From Solea solea (Eukaryota > Chordata > Actinopteri > Pleuronectiformes > Soleidae), in NCBI RefSeq assembly GCF_958295425.1, contig NC_081145.1, forward strand, positions 12,311,099 to 12,375,098: 64,000 nucleotides of DNA, written 5' to 3'. Shown here one piece after another: positions 12,771 to 27,563 of this stretch. The translations under genes and the position numbers were made by a program. How positions within the stretch are numbered: position 1 is the stretch's first letter; each line of letters starts with the position of its first letter. The notes under the pieces are model-generated. The model was given only the letters and a program-made list of their open reading frames with translations, did not search any database and was not told the origin of the DNA.

Positions 12771-14911
12771 CCCATCAATTCTTATGATTCTCAGAGACGC
12801 TGTCCAACTTTAACCCCAACAACTACTTCAATGTTCAATGTTAAAACACCTCTTAACCATAACAGTTAATAAATGGATCATGTCACAGGGACCTAAAATA
12901 CTTTTTGTTCACATGAGGAAGAGAGGTCCCAATAATTTGGCTGCCCCTACAACATGAATTACACTCACACACACACACAGTCAAAAACACATCTTGGTGT
13001 TAGATGTCACTGTTATTGAACACTTGTTGACAGGTGTTGGAATCTCAGCGTGAGCTTGTAGATGAGGTTTAGTTACTGGAATCGACACGGGAGACAATGA
13101 AGATAATAAGTCTCTCTGTTAATGCTGTGCAAATTGATTGCAGACAGAAATTGTGTGGCGTGCCAAGCATTCTGGAAAGATTACCCTAATATAGTGTAAT
13201 TTTGATGTTCGCTTCAATATTCCTGGAAAAGCCAGATGTGATTTGTTTCCAAATCGTCAGGGAAAGCAGCAGTGAAGTCACAGTGCGTCACAGTTTTATA
13301 ACTCCACTTTTAACATTTTGTGTTCTTTATCGTCTCATTTAATGCATTTGTAAAATATTTGTTGACACACATTTCCAACACTGGGAAATGTCATACAAAG
13401 GTTACATTTTGAGGCCAGTCTAACGCAAGTCAGCTACAGCTTTCAAGTCTCTAAAGCGCACTTGTTGCATTCCCCATATGTTTATTGTTTGCACTAGCTC
13501 TAATGTACAGTAAGTGTTGTGTATATGTAAGGCCATATCACCTGGTGGATGGATTACAGGCCAAACTCTTTAAGTCAGACTGCATTAAAATAAGATGCTG
13601 AAGGTGAAGGGCACTTCCTGTCAATAGCTATGCACTGTGAAGGTCTAAATAATAAGATTATTATTAAATATTATGAGGCTCAACATCAGTATCTACTTTA
13701 AGAACATGTCGGTCTACAGTATATCTGAAAGGATAATGGCTGACTTCATTTAATCAAATGTAACACAGCGTACTTCTATAGTTTTAACAGTGTAATTGTC
13801 CAATTACTTACAGACTCCTGCTGTGAGGCTGCAGGTACAGCTGGCAGAGACAGACTGGGTGTGTCGCCAGCTCTTTTAGCTCGACCAGTGCTGTAACTGA
13901 GTGCAACATATCCTTAAACTGTGACCAGAATAGCGAGGTGAAAATATTGCTTCCTCATGTGTTTGTCAATCCTGATCCAACTTCTTAGTTGTTTTAATTA
14001 TGGCACGGTACTCTTACAATAGCTGTGATGCTGTCATCTAGAGTCTGGATGAGCAGATTTTGGCCAGCGGTCTACATTTTAGACCCTGCAAGGTAATGAC
14101 CAAAAATACAATGTTATTATTATTTCACCCAGGTCTCTTCTATCTTTCTCTTTGATACAGTTTTGCTGTTTGTGTTGTAATTGAACACCACGTGTGTGCT
14201 GACCCAGCCTGATTATCCCACAGCAACGTCTCGGCCAGGCAAGGTGATATGCACCGAGATCCAGAACCAAAACAAAACAAAAGGGTCTTGGGGAACATGT
14301 CTGTGGATCCTGGGTTCAGCACAGCCACACAGGGTTAAAGGAGGACTCCTATCTAGATGGGGAAAGAGTCACATTCCCCTGAAATGAGCTTCTCTAGGAT
14401 GAAAGCCTTATGTGAGCCCTCCAGATGACCCACGACCCCGTCTGTATTTGTGCAGGGGGAGTCCTGATCCTGGCTTCTTTGCCTCCCTGCCAGGATTCTG
14501 GGGAGTCAGGATGGGGTGGCCAGACAAGCCTACCATTCTGCCCTTGGGTGTTTTGCTTTTAGGTAAAGAGAGACCCTCAGATGAGCAGACTTTGTCACAG
14601 CAGTAACCTTTCACCCCAGGAGTTTCAGAGGTGGGCCGTGGGAGGCCATTCCTGGAGTGCTGTACTCTTCCATGTCATACGTTTTCAGCATACTAGTATT
14701 TCAGCAAATCTTGAGATCTTCTGTCGGGCTTTGGTTCAAAACACAGTGTGAGGTTTTAATATTGGCTGAAAATCATATGTACTGTATCTTAGTTCAAACT
14801 GCAGTCATGTGATTTTTAGCATATTGCACATTTTACTTGCCAGTAGCTGAAAAAAAGCCTATCATTTCTCGACAGACTGGAGGCCAGATCTTCAAGAATC
14901 AGATATCTGTG

Positions 14912-14967
14912 AGGAGGTGTGGAGAGGAGCTCCACACCTCCTCTCCACACCTGTGGAGAGGAGGTGT
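14912..14967. repeat. Three alternating copies of a 15-mer (two competing hairpins)
   Basis: AGGTGTGGAGAGGAG at 14915-14929 is followed by its exact reverse complement at 14938-14952. That segment overlaps 14934-14948, which is the exact reverse complement of GTGGAGAGGAGGTGT at 14953-14967. The middle copy can therefore pair with either flank (loops of 8 and 4 bases). Confidence 0.8.
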
Positions 14968-17900
14968 ACTGACATGATCACACCAAATAGGCTTTTACAA
15001 CTTGCTTTAGCAGGAGAGACCTATATATCAAATGATGATGCATTTGAAAAATACAGATGCTCAAGATTCTTCAGAGGCAGAGTGCAACGTGTAGGTTTAG
15101 GTGTCTGATCTGCGTGGCTACAATAGTAACCTCTGCCCTACCCCTTAGGCTTTGCAGGATGTCAGAATCAGACCCAAACACCCAATTACAAACAAACACA
15201 AATGCCCCGAATTCCACTTTCACTTGAAACAGTTGGCTGACCCCCCTTTCCCTTCTGTCCAGGTTACCTCTACCCACTCTCACCCTCAGGCCAACGTTAA
15301 TCCAATAGAGAGTTCGCTTTAAAGGAGGTGAACAGGAAGACATTGTGGGTGACTGCTTGACTAACCCAGCCTCTTTTTCATTCCCCACCAGCCTTCATAT
15401 GTTAACAGAGCTGAGTGAGGACATCGCGAGTGCATCTCGACCCAATCATTATCACATCCCACTCCAGGTCTCATATGTTTCCTTCTATTTCTGTTACTGT
15501 TTAACCATAATAATAACAAACATATTTTATTCTTGTCATTATTGGCTCAGCAGTGTAAATATACATGTACAAATGTACATATATTATATTAAGACAAATT
15601 GAAGAATCATGTTAGCTTCACTGAAAACAACTGCCACTTTATGAACAAAATACATTTTTTATTTATTCATAGCACTGAATTATACTAGATCTAAAAAGCC
15701 CCGGTACCCCTCTCAAAAATGTTTTGACCAGAGGAGAAGAAAGACAAGGGTTTGCAGTGGAGATTAGGACTCTAAATCTATTATCTAATTATTAATTAAA
15801 TATTAAATTCACAACAACGGCAACTTTTTTTGTTAATCGATTAATCAGCTTGAATGTTTTGTTAATGATTGAAACAAGTTGTCTGACTGTTAAGCTTCTT
15901 AAATATGATATTTTCTGGTTTCTTTGCTGAATAATGTTGGTGTGTGGAGTTTTTGAAACACCAATCAACAGTAGTAACCATTTTAAATGCTTAAGGACAC
16001 TGTTTTTCATATTTTACATGTATCACCTTTCACCATAGCAACTTTAATAAAGTGTATTTTTTTTATTATGTTATTTTCCCAAAAAGTGACATTTAAAAAA
16101 GCACAGACTATTCTAAATGAAATTACTCAACAATAAAAGAACTAAAATCTTATGAGAGACTGTAAAGTCTCTTTCCATTATGTGCAGTCCTTCTGTTTTC
16201 CACAATGACAATATTAACAATGTCATTTTTATTTATGTATTTGTTTGTGCTCTTAATCAAGTAAAGATGAAGCTAAAAGATCACAAGGTAGTTGACCTTA
16301 TAGTTTCGTTATCTTGAGAACTGTGTTGTTTTTGCGATTGTGTCAAACTTTGATTTAGTTGTATTTGGTTCCTCACTTTCACTGTTTTTTTATCTCTGTT
16401 CTCCTGTCTTTGCTTGTGGTGTTGTCATTTTCAAACACCATTTAGTGTTTTGATTGCACCAAAAACAGTTCTGATGGAGAGACGTTGCCATTGTGCTCTA
16501 TTTGGAATTAGAGTCCCCAAACCTTGCCACATTAAAACTATTGTCCCAATGAACATGTCATGAAACATCAAAAATTAAAAACCCAGAAAGTTTTTGTTTG
16601 TTCAGTTTGTCTTATCTGTTCCATTGTTTTGGTGTTTGCAACCAATATAAACAATTAAAATATAGCATTTAATATTTCAGAGATTTTATTTGCCATTTGT
16701 ACATGTGCAGTTTCAGTACGAGTGCTTGAGAATGTTTGTGCAGGCTTCTCAAGTCAACTGTATTAAAGACAGTGGTTGGAAACAGAATAAATAATAATGA
16801 AGCAAAGGAAGTTGTTAAATCTGTACAATGATTAAAATACAATTAATACTATACTACTACTACTACTATTATATACTAAAATATAATATACTGTATAAGC
16901 AAACGCATGACTCTGAGAGCACACTGGAGCACCTTTTACTGTAAAAACTATTATGTTAACCCTGATGTGATCACTGATGTGAGTCTTCACCTGTCATTTG
17001 TTCATGTTGGCACTGCAGCGCTGCATGTAGAGAAACCATATGGTTCCTGTGCATCTCAGATTCGCAGGTATAGTCACTGACCCAACAGATGAAGTTGTGT
17101 CCAAGGGACAAACAGAGCTGTACTCATCCCCCTAATTGTTAGGAATGTCCTTATTGAGACAAGAAAGAAGCTCATTCACATGGAGCTTAATCAGAGTCAT
17201 GCTCCCTGCACTTATTTGTGGAGGACACTTGTTGAACAACTGCCTTGTTCTCTTTCAAACGGCTGCAGAAACTCAGTGTCCTTCACGCCCCTGCAGAAGC
17301 ACCACATGATGATGTTGGGTCACAGCCTTGCCCATGTTGCCATCTCCCTAATGCTACATTTGTTCAATGTCACTTTAACCAGCGCTTCACCTTTTACTCC
17401 TGAAGGAAAAACACTAGCACAAGTTAATCAAGATTATGTTGCCGTTAAAACCAAGAGCACAGGCTGGAAACAGAACAAACACAATGCTAGCATAAGTTTT
17501 TATCACTGCATAACAGCACTTGTGTTTACATATTCATCATACATTCAATAATTGAATAACATAATGTAAAGAGGTTTTTTTTCTTTATTCCACTCCAATT
17601 TTAAACTTTTTTTAATCTCTGTTGTTGGTCTCCAACTACATCTGAGGTAAACCTCTGACTCCTAAACTGCTAAATACTCTGCTGTGTACACACTATCTCT
17701 GTCTGTTGCAGGTCGTGTACCGCAGCAATATCTGATTTTATTTTACGAACCTAATCTTGAACACTTAATTTCTGGGTTGTATCACTAACACAAAGACTTG
17801 GAAGATGGTGGTGTTAAGTTAAGTGACACTAAGTTAAATGAGTCGTCTGTTTGTGTTCATCACTAGAGAGACTTCTTTTCTGATAACACATGTTTTGTTA

Positions 17901-20900
17901 AATCTAATATATTTATATATCGACAACTGCAGCTTCAAAAAGGAGGCCAAACTGTAGTTTGTGCATTAACCATCGGACGTTTTTATATTTATTTATTTAC
18001 ACTTTGTGTATTTCTTCCACATGGTGGGGGCTTTTAATGCCCCCTGTAAAATAGTACTTTTGCGAAGCCCGAGACATAATGGCTAGCTCTGTACTCCTTC
18101 CTCTTACACCTGCCCACAGCATTGTTCGCCAGGTCAGCAAGCTGAGAGCTATGCAAGCTGGCCAGTGTGTTTACAGAACATGGAGCAGTTTCAAATATAA
18201 GAGACCTCAACTCACACTTAATGAAGTAGAAACAGGACCAGATGAAACCGATAATAAGTGATATTAAAATGTCTTACATTTGATATGCCTGACGGTATCC
18301 AGATAGAAGAAACAAGGTGTTTCCCAAAATTCAATAAAATGCTCTGTGATCGAACATGACCCTTAAATATATTAAACAGGGCCAAAACAATCCCTACGCT
18401 GATGTGGGATGTTGTTGGAATAATTATAATTATCATTGTCTCATGTAGTTACTGGTATTATATAATACAAGTGCCCATGTCAGTCAAAGGCAGAACGTAG
18501 CTCCAATTGTTGCTGATCCAATCTTGACTCTTGCAGTGATGACTTCACTGTGATTTGTGGGTTCAGATGAACTGAGTCAGCTGCAGTAGTCTTCAGTGCA
18601 TCCAGGAGTCTGTAACAATTATAATAACAGAGCTTTACAACATATAACTTTAGATTAAGGCCTCTGGCTGCTTCACAGGCTTCTGCTCTCACTATTGTGC
18701 AGCAGGGTATTACTGTAAATCTACAGGCCTTCTTGGCACAAGCCAAGAGGGTGTAGTCTATCTTTAACAGTATGACAGTTGGCAAGTGGGCTGTCCTAGC
18801 ATTAAAGACACATGTGGGATAATACACTTGTCTACACACACATTTGCCAAGATTGTTTCCACAAGTCCGTTTCTTAAATGGTGGCGAGAATTTTCACATT
18901 TCCACAATCCAGAATTCAGAATTAAAACAATTTATACCCAGACTTTGGGTCCCGCTGATCGCTTATGTCCCTTTGGTTAAGTAATGAGCCATATTTTACA
19001 GACTGCCGCTCCTCGGGGGACTCTGATTTATTCTGAGAATTAGCAGACTTGAAGTGATTTATGGAACTATTTCACTTCATCATAGTTAAGCTATGGAGTC
19101 AGCCATTTCCAATCTCTTTATAATAATGCCAGCCGTTTCCTGCCAAATTTGCATGAGCTGTGGCAGATTGACAGTAAACAGCTGTGTGAATGTGGGGGTA
19201 ATGGGTCCACAGGCAGGGGTAATATTTCAACTTGTTGTACCACAATTCAAAATAATTTCACAATCTTGTGTCACTTTTTTTTCCTCAATAATTCAAAGCT
19301 TTCTTCTTTCAGTTGTTGAAAATGCTCGGTTTGATGGATTTGGACCGAGTATTGGCCTATCAGAGTGAGCTGATGGCAAACATCCCTGAAACTTGATATA
19401 TCATAGCGAAGGGATTTCTGGAAATTCTGCACACAGACAATAATAATTGGGATGTTTTTGTGTGGTTGATCGCAGTCTAAAGATAGTGACTCACATGGTG
19501 AACACAAGACAAGCCCGAGCTCTAAACCTGTAAACTGCGTGGTTCCTGAAATTGGTGGCCTGGACAATTAGAGTGGAGGGGTCCACTGTGGGGATTTGGC
19601 AAAAAGAGGACCAGGCCCCGTGATGCAGCCTGAAAGGTAGCAGTGATGATGGAGGGTCACAGACAAAGACTCCACTCACAAATACTCTTTTGCTTTACAC
19701 CCCAAACTCACGCGCATTGCCCTTCGATTGCTTATTGAATTACATCTAATCATTCAATTAAAGTCACATGGAGCTGTATGCGCTGTCTTAACGGAGCCAC
19801 TGGGTGCTGTATAACGGCTGTTGTGTTGTGCTTCGTGGGAAGTTTCCAAACAAGATGTCTGAAATGTGAAATGTTGCTGTCTCCAGTCCATTTAGTTTGA
19901 TGGCAGCTTTGGGAAAGCGCCATCAGGGAGTCAGATCAAACATTGTTCTATAGCTACGTACCACTCATGCTAAAATATATAGTTTATAATCAGTGGTTCT
20001 TAAACTCTGAGTAACAGCATTATCACCAACGTTAAAATACAGTGGTGTAAAAAGGCCTTGCAGAGTCAGCTACAGTCTTTTCAGAGGAAGCAGATTTATT
20101 CCCAATAAGATAATTTTCTCTCTGATCATCCTCCTCTTCCTCACATATACAGTACTTAACACACTGGTACAGTATTTCTGATTTTCCTCCACGTACCAAC
20201 AGAGGAAGCTTGCACAACACTGGTGGTACACGTACCACAGTTTGAGAACAATGGGTTTATATAATATAGCACATGGCAAGCTTAGATGGGCATATGTTTA
20301 TTTGTACTTGTTATATGTATTGTTTAAAAGCTATAAAAATAAAGAATAAAACTTATCAGGATGAGAATAATGAGACTGTTTCAGACTACACGTCAGTTCA
20401 AAACAGTCTGTTTATTCACCCTGTGATTAAATAGAAATAGGCAGGTCTACATCACTGAAATAATTTAGAATCCTGTGTCGATAGTTGGATCATATTTCTG
20501 TTCTGAATCCTTATCAGAAATGCCAGACACTGACATAAACAACAAGCTGGATTCTTCCTAATATTTCCGAAAATAGTTAAATTCAATTCAATCAAAGAGT
20601 TAATTCTTTGATTGTATTGGAATTGGAGTGCTGAGTGCATAGACACATTCAAATAATTGTGTTTTGTATTATAACTCTATTTTATATTTTAATTGCTTTA
20701 TCTATTATTCTATATAGTCTAATATATCATTAGTCTGCTTGGGATTAGTTATTAGCTTTGTCCAGCTGATGCGCTTGTCAGAATGTGACTCAAAAGATAA
20801 ATTGATTGAAACTGATGTTGTTGCTCTGTTGCTGAAAGCAAATTACTTATGTAAACTGTAGTTTACATTAATACATTCTATTCATTTAGTCATGAATCAC

Positions 20901-23900
20901 TAAAAAAAAAACTTTCGAGCGTGTGTGTGATTACTTGTCCTGTTAGATTACAAGCAGGATGTGGTCAAGCTGCGCACCTTGTTTTCACTGTTAAAACTGT
21001 AACAAAATGAATGACCCAATATTTGCGATAAAGATGTCAGTTACTGGCACAGTTGCGTGAAGTCTAATATTGAGGTCACTCCTGAGGTTCTCCTCCAATC
21101 TGTATAAGGTCCATGTGGAGATGTGCTGTGGCTGCAGCCAGCTGGGTGTTGAGAGGCTGCAGTGAGTGAGGAGGAAATGGGGTCTGGCATGTTGACTCAG
21201 GAGAAAATCCCCCTGGACTCCTCCGAAGGCTGCTATTAGAGTTTAATCACCCTGTGATGCTGGACACACTGTGAAGCTGTGAAGCTGCGAAGGACAACTG
21301 ATGAATAAGTAGCATACAGCTGTAAGCAACAACTCATCCAGAAGCTGCAATCAGTGTTTGGATGGATGAGTGTAATCCAGTGATGACAACAGAGAATTAA
21401 GTTTGAAAAAAGAATGTTACACTAATCTTTCTAATTTTCACACCTTGTATTTTATTCAAAACAAAAACTGGTTCACATTTGCAAAACAATTGGTATGAAC
21501 TTTACAATGAAACTTGAGCTTTAGGGCAAGTAATACATCCTCCTAGTTATATTTTATTACCTCGGATATCTCAAGGCCCTCATGGCATTGTTCTCAATTT
21601 TTTCAACAAGTGAAGTTCTTAGTTTTAATTATGAACAGCTTATTTTGAGACAAAGGGCCCATTCTGTTGTCCGCAAAAGCAAAAGGCAGAGTACCACTGA
21701 ATTGTTTCACACAAATTTGCATAATGCTTTGTGACTTAGTCTCTGTTTTAAGCTGAATTCCTTCCAGACATGGCTGTTTGAGCTACCAGGGAAGAGAGAA
21801 AAGAACAAGTGTAGAGAGAATGGACTATCAAAGGAAGGAACAGAGCTTTCATGTTAGGACACTTTGATTGTGTTACAGATTGGTTCCAGGTGAGGCAACT
21901 ATGAAAGAGAGGAAATCCAAGGGAAGAGAGAAAGCCTTAACCGAGGATGGCATTGCCAGGATTTAAGCATTAAGAGAGGATTTAGACTAGCAGGTGTAGA
22001 AAATCGGTGAGGCTCAAATGTTCTGTATTGTTGTGGGTGGCATCACCATGAGGAACGTCTTTTTGTTGATCAATGACAATAGATAAAACTGACTAACGCT
22101 ACAACAAAACTTCTTTGCTACTATTGATGAAGTAAAAGTTTGGATGCAGGACTTTTACTATATTTATCCTTTCCACCACTGACAAAAGTAGTACAAAGCC
22201 TGTAAATGTTAATTTAAAACGCCTGCCTGGTAAATTTTCTGTCCTGAAGTTCTTCACAATCTGTCCAACTGTGGTCCGCCGTCCTACCAGTCAGGCCAGT
22301 CAGGCTTTGTGCAATGATTGGAAGCAGGCATTGCGTGGGAAGTCCAATTAGAGACGGAAATTGCACTGAGCTCGGCACTGTGCTGCCACGGTTTGCCGCA
22401 TGGTCACTTACCTGCACATCTGCGCTGATTTTTTTAAAAGCAGTAGCCACCTTTTTCCACCACCTTAATTGGGGATTCCATTGTTGATTGCTTGAAAGAG
22501 AAACGCATTGCCACGGTCTGCTTCCTGGTTATGGTCGACTTTTCACTGATGTCTGATGAGAAGAGGTGGAAGTCAGGTTTACATTTATACCAGGAGGTCC
22601 ATTTGATGCTCATCTAAACAAAGCAGCTCTGAGCGTATGAGGTCCCTATATGTGATGTGGGGCTAGAGGTTCATTCCAGTAGGAAGAATGTGTTTATATA
22701 AATTACCTACATGGAGGCGTATGTGGGCAGGATGATAATGTACACCTCTTTCCTTACCTTTGACCTGTGACACCATATCCACTCACTTAGGCACAGAAAG
22801 TTTGTATGAGTCATGCTGGTTCATTTTCAGGTTTGTAGTTTTGGGTTATTAAGCACATCATTTTAGTCTCTTAATTGTACAACAATATTACTGCCTGCCC
22901 CACATAAAAAGGGGGTTCACCTACAGTACCTACCTTGAATTGAGCATCTTGCAGGTTTGGGGCAGACCTCTGATCATCAGAACCCAGCAACACTATACAG
23001 TATGTGGATTATTTTGAAGAGAAAATTACCTACAGCCAAAGAAAAATGTATTAAAAAAGAAAGAAAGAAAAACAGATTTACTGCACTTGCATCTCATATT
23101 TTTCACAGGTATAAAGTATTTCCTGCACCATAAACGTCACATTAACTGACTTCTAAGGAGCTCTTAATCAGATAACTACATATTACACACAATATTTTTC
23201 ACTGGAAAGGAAAATAATAATGTGAAATGCAACTGTGTGCCAAATATTCTCATAAATGGATGTATCACATAAAAGATAAGAATTCAGGAATGGTGTTTAG
23301 AGAAAGCCACACTGTTTTTGTGTGTGTGTGTTTGAATTGCCTCAACAGTGGTGTATTACAGAAAAAAATTAATTAAATTATTTAAAATTATAATTATAAT
23401 TAAAAATTAAATACATTTAGTCAAATACAATTCTCAAAAATAGTTAAGTGTTTTGGGAAATTTGTCAGATAGAGGCATTGATACCACTGTCAGGCCTGTG
23501 TGATGTAAAGTAACTGACAGCAGCTTAGTTTAGCACAAAGTCTGGCAACACACTCTGGGAAAACATTAAGCCAATTCTGTCTGTAAATCTGGCTACTGAG
23601 GGTTGCTTCATGTTAATTGTACAGACACAGGAGTAGAAAGCAAACAAGGCAAATGAAATAAAGGTTAAATAAGGTTTCCTTTGAACACGTCTGAGGGACT
23701 TCCACTTAACTTCATTTTATGTTCCTACTCTAAAGTTTATCTCACAGTGATAGCTATTTCAGAAATTAACGTTTTGTTTATAAAAACATATGATTATTTA
23801 GTTATGATGTTTTTTCATATATAAATCTGCCAAATAGTAGAAAACAATTGAAATTAGCTACCTCTAGAACGGCTGCCTGATGAAAATGTTTTTTACAGAC

Positions 23901-25015
23901 ACATTTGTTGGCATTTAATTCACATTTGGGTTCTTTTTTTTTTCATTGTCATTTCAAGACCTAATTTTTGTACACAAACAGTTACAGTACGAGCATAACA
24001 ATATATAAGTTGTGGTAAGAAACTGAATAAATAATAATAAAAAAAACCAAAGGAAAGGAAAGTGTAAAACATTAAGAAAATTTAGATAATTATCCCTTTC
24101 CTAATGTAAAATTTGAATTCTGGACTTGTAATTGTATTTTTAACTTAAGGTATTGCATCCACAGGGTCAAAGGATCAGTAAATCCACCACACGCTTCTGG
24201 AAATATTCAAGCCTCAACTGTAAATGTTATAATCGCAGAATTCATCACATTGCACATCTGTACACATGGGACTGACTGAGCTGATAATGCAAGGGAGAGT
24301 GTTAAAAAAAAATAAAAAAGAACAAATAAGCAGAGGAAATAAAGATTTGATGGAATAGGTGAATGAGATTGTGTGCACTACACAGAGAGACTAAAAATGG
24401 AAGAAAAGAGAAAGAGGGGGCTGCTCAGTCGTCTAATTATTCTGGGGTCCCCAGACATCTACCTAATAAATCCTTAGCACATATTTAATCCAATCAGCAG
24501 GACATGCTCGAGGAGAGTTTAAGGATGCATGCTTATTACTCACCTATCCACGCCCGAATGTGCTGCCCTACCCCAAACCCCCACCCACAGCCTGTCCTCC
24601 ATCCAGACTGCAGGCGCTACAGGCTATCAACGAATCGAAGCAGGAATGTGACTCCTGACAGACGCATCTCGCAGGACCACGGACTAAATATGTTCCCTAT
24701 TAGCTGCATCTGATAAAGTCTGAGTGCAAGTGAAACTCAAGGCGGGCATGATCAATAGTACTTGACTCATTTTGTCAAATGGGTTTGACATTGACAGGCC
24801 GCACCATGATTTATCGCAGTGGTGCTGAAGATAATTGTCCAACCACATCTTTTTTAGGTGTCTTTGTAGGTGTCGCTGAACTCTCACTGTCATGTCTGGA
24901 CTGATTTGACGATGGCTCATCCCTCTCAGTTCACTTATAATTAATCTTTTCTTTTTCTTGAACTGACAGTTATCGAAAAAACAGGTTCTCTTCTTAATGT
25001 ACCTGTCAGTTACTT

Positions 25016-25290
25016 CACACACACACACACAGGTCCATGCAGCTGTCCTTAAGGACTCTGATTGACTTCCATTCATTTGGACAGCCTGAACAAAGCGTTA
25101 TCTCTACCCCCAACCATAACCAGTTCATGCCCAACCATAACTTAACTGGTACCTCAGGAATGAAGTTTTGGCCTCATTAGGACCAGGTTTTGGTCTCCAT
25201 AATGACTGCTGGTCCCGACAAGGTCAGTATTTATGCCTAAAGAGGTAACAAGTACAAGACCATTATACACCCTCACACACACATACACTT
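25016..25290. repeat. CA-headed dispersed repeat, copy 2
   Basis: It begins with a (CA)n run at about 25016-25032. It then has AACCATAACCAGTTCATGCC, a CCTCAGGAATGA block, AGGACCAGGTTTTGGT, CAAGGTCAGT and AAGAGGTAACAAGTACAAG. This is the same order as in the copy at 12503. It ends in another CA-rich run near 25270-25284. Confidence 0.65.
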
Positions 25291-27487
25291 TTTCCCCCAA
25301 TGTATTGCCAGAGAAGCCACTGCCTGGACCAGAACTGCCATCTGCTGTTCACATTACACACTGCACCAGAATGAGGTTCCTGTGTGGTAGTTGTTTCAGT
25401 GGGGTGAGCTGTTTGATAAAAACAAGCTGCAGCCTGTTGCGGTTTTATCCTCAGAAAGTCTCCTTGGTTTCCATGCACACAGCTGGATGTTTTTACCCGT
25501 TCAGGACTACTCTGACATGGGCACTGGAGATGAAACAGGCCTCACTCGGCACACAAACACAGCACTACACTCCCGGCCTTGTGTACAGCTGGTAGGGATG
25601 ACACAAGAGGCACAGGGCTTTATTGAGTCTCTCTGAGGCTGCTGCTTTAGTCAGGGCAGTGCTCTGGCAAAGCTCAGCCTGCAAGGCAACAGAGGAGAGC
25701 AGGCCAATGGAACACAGGCTGCTTGGCCGATGCTAGAGTGTCTCTAAAGGCCAGTGTGGTCTGCGAATGTCATGAGATGAGACCTGGCCTCCTCTAAGCT
25801 CAAGTAATTATTAAACTCAGTGAACTCTATAGCAAAGAGCAGCAGATAGAGGAAGTGAAAGATGCGTCTTTCTTTCACCCAAAAGTTCTGCGTAAGTCCA
25901 AAGTGATCCTGCATTTACAGTAATGTTCTGTCAGCTGTTGATGCATCATCACTTTATTTTTTAATTATTAATATACTACATGATATACATGACTTTAATG
26001 ACAAACATTATTTCTGGCGTGTTTCAGATAGTGATTCATAACTGTTCAGAAACAAGTCTAAAGTCTTATATGTTGCTCTGTGGGATTGTAGTTAGGCGCA
26101 GGGGTGATTTTAGTTAATTGCTTACATATCTTAGTTTATTATGTTATCCAGTTAGCCTTAAATGCCAAGTGCAGCGCAGAGTGATGGGATGTGATCTGTC
26201 CAATCATTGCTGAAATATGTCAGCTTGGATCAAACTGGTGGACAAAATAATCGACAGATAATCAATGACACACTTAATAGTTACCGCTTACATTTAAAAA
26301 AAATGTAAGCATATTTTCAGTGTTAAATATGTGTGTTTTATAACAGAATTAGGACATCCTCATACTGTATATAGAACACTAACACTATTAGTAATTTGCC
26401 ATTAATAAGAAAAGAATATCTGAAGGAAATTGTTGCAATTACTGTTATCACTCCTTTATACACTCATCTTCAAATATTGTGAGACTCTACAGAATGTGGT
26501 GGGGGAAGCCGCTATCAAAAAGGTTTTCTTTTCTGTGTCGCGACTCAACTGCTGCCCAATACTATGTGTTTATTCATAACATGTTATTTATCTCGCATGT
26601 ATTAGGCCTGACTTTCACCGTGGAGCTGATTTGTTGTTGTGAGCGATCCTCAACAGCATGACTTACTGCCACACTCATGATTCTGTAATCTGCAGACCTC
26701 CAATTAGAGAGAAGGCTCAGCGTACTAACCGTGTGATTGTACAGTATATTTCCATTTCCTTTGTGGAAAAACTTGTTAGTTTTCCCTCCTTTCAGCAAGT
26801 GTGTAATCTCAGCTTGGGTGGGTTTTGACTTTTCTTTCATTCCTCCCATGTCTATGAATAAACTGCTGTCACAACCAGCTGAAGACATCATCCTGGAGCT
26901 TCTGTGCTCTGCTTTCTCCTTGTATCATCTCCTCCCTCCTTCTTCCTCTTTTGCCTCTAAATTGTGCAAATAGTTTGCCCCGATCCCAGTTTTTCTAGTG
27001 TTATGTAATGTCAGTTAAAGCTGCTTTTCCCAAATACAAGTGAGCGACTTAAACACAAGTAACAGTTCAAGAATGTAACTATTGATGTTGTGCCTGTAAA
27101 TGTAAGCAGGGATGGCAGGAGGTTGTGGGATGGACCTGGAGCTCACCCTGTGGCCAGTTCACAGTTGACAGCTGGCAGGGGAGAGACACTGTGAAGGATA
27201 CCAGCTTTGAAAACAGACAGCACGGAGGAAAATTGACTCGTATAGACCTTAAAAACATCATGACTTCATGAATATACATTTCTTAACAACTGTTTCTCTC
27301 TATAGGATTTATTCATTCCCTTTCCCTGCTGGAAGAGATTATTATGAGAAATATATGTGGTCCATAACAGAGTGGTCAGTGTGTTCTTCACCAGGCAGAA
27401 TACATCAGACAGTCAGATTGTATGGATCTTTATGTGATATCTGGTTGTTAAAATGGTGTGAAGCTAACTAAACTACTACAAAAAAAT

Positions 27488-27563
27488 ATTTTACTCACAC
27501 AGTCAGTCAGTCATCATCTACCGCTTTATCCTCTGCCAGAGGGTCGCGGATTTTACTCACACA
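27488..27563. mobile_element. 48-bp retroelement tail with 14-bp target-site duplication
   Basis: ATTTTACTCACACA occurs at 27488-27501 and again at 27550-27563. The 48 bp between contains CATCATCTACCGCTTTATCC and ends GGGTCGCGG, which resembles the conserved 3' tail of common fish non-LTR or SINE elements (recalled similarity, not searched). The perfect 14-bp duplication indicates a retrotransposition-type insertion of a severely truncated copy. Confidence 0.65.

Noticed and set aside
14408..14614. Overlapping frames on both strands in a locally GC-richer stretch
   Set aside because: Both frames are under 70 codons and unlike any family I recognise. GC content lowers stop frequency on both strands, so open frames are expected.
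17180..17551. Plus-strand frame of 123 codons
   Set aside because: No family similarity, low-complexity start context, and isolated in gene-free sequence. Treated as chance.
24684..25076. Minus-strand frame of 130 codons
   Set aside because: It runs into the CA microsatellite of the dispersed repeat and shows no domain.
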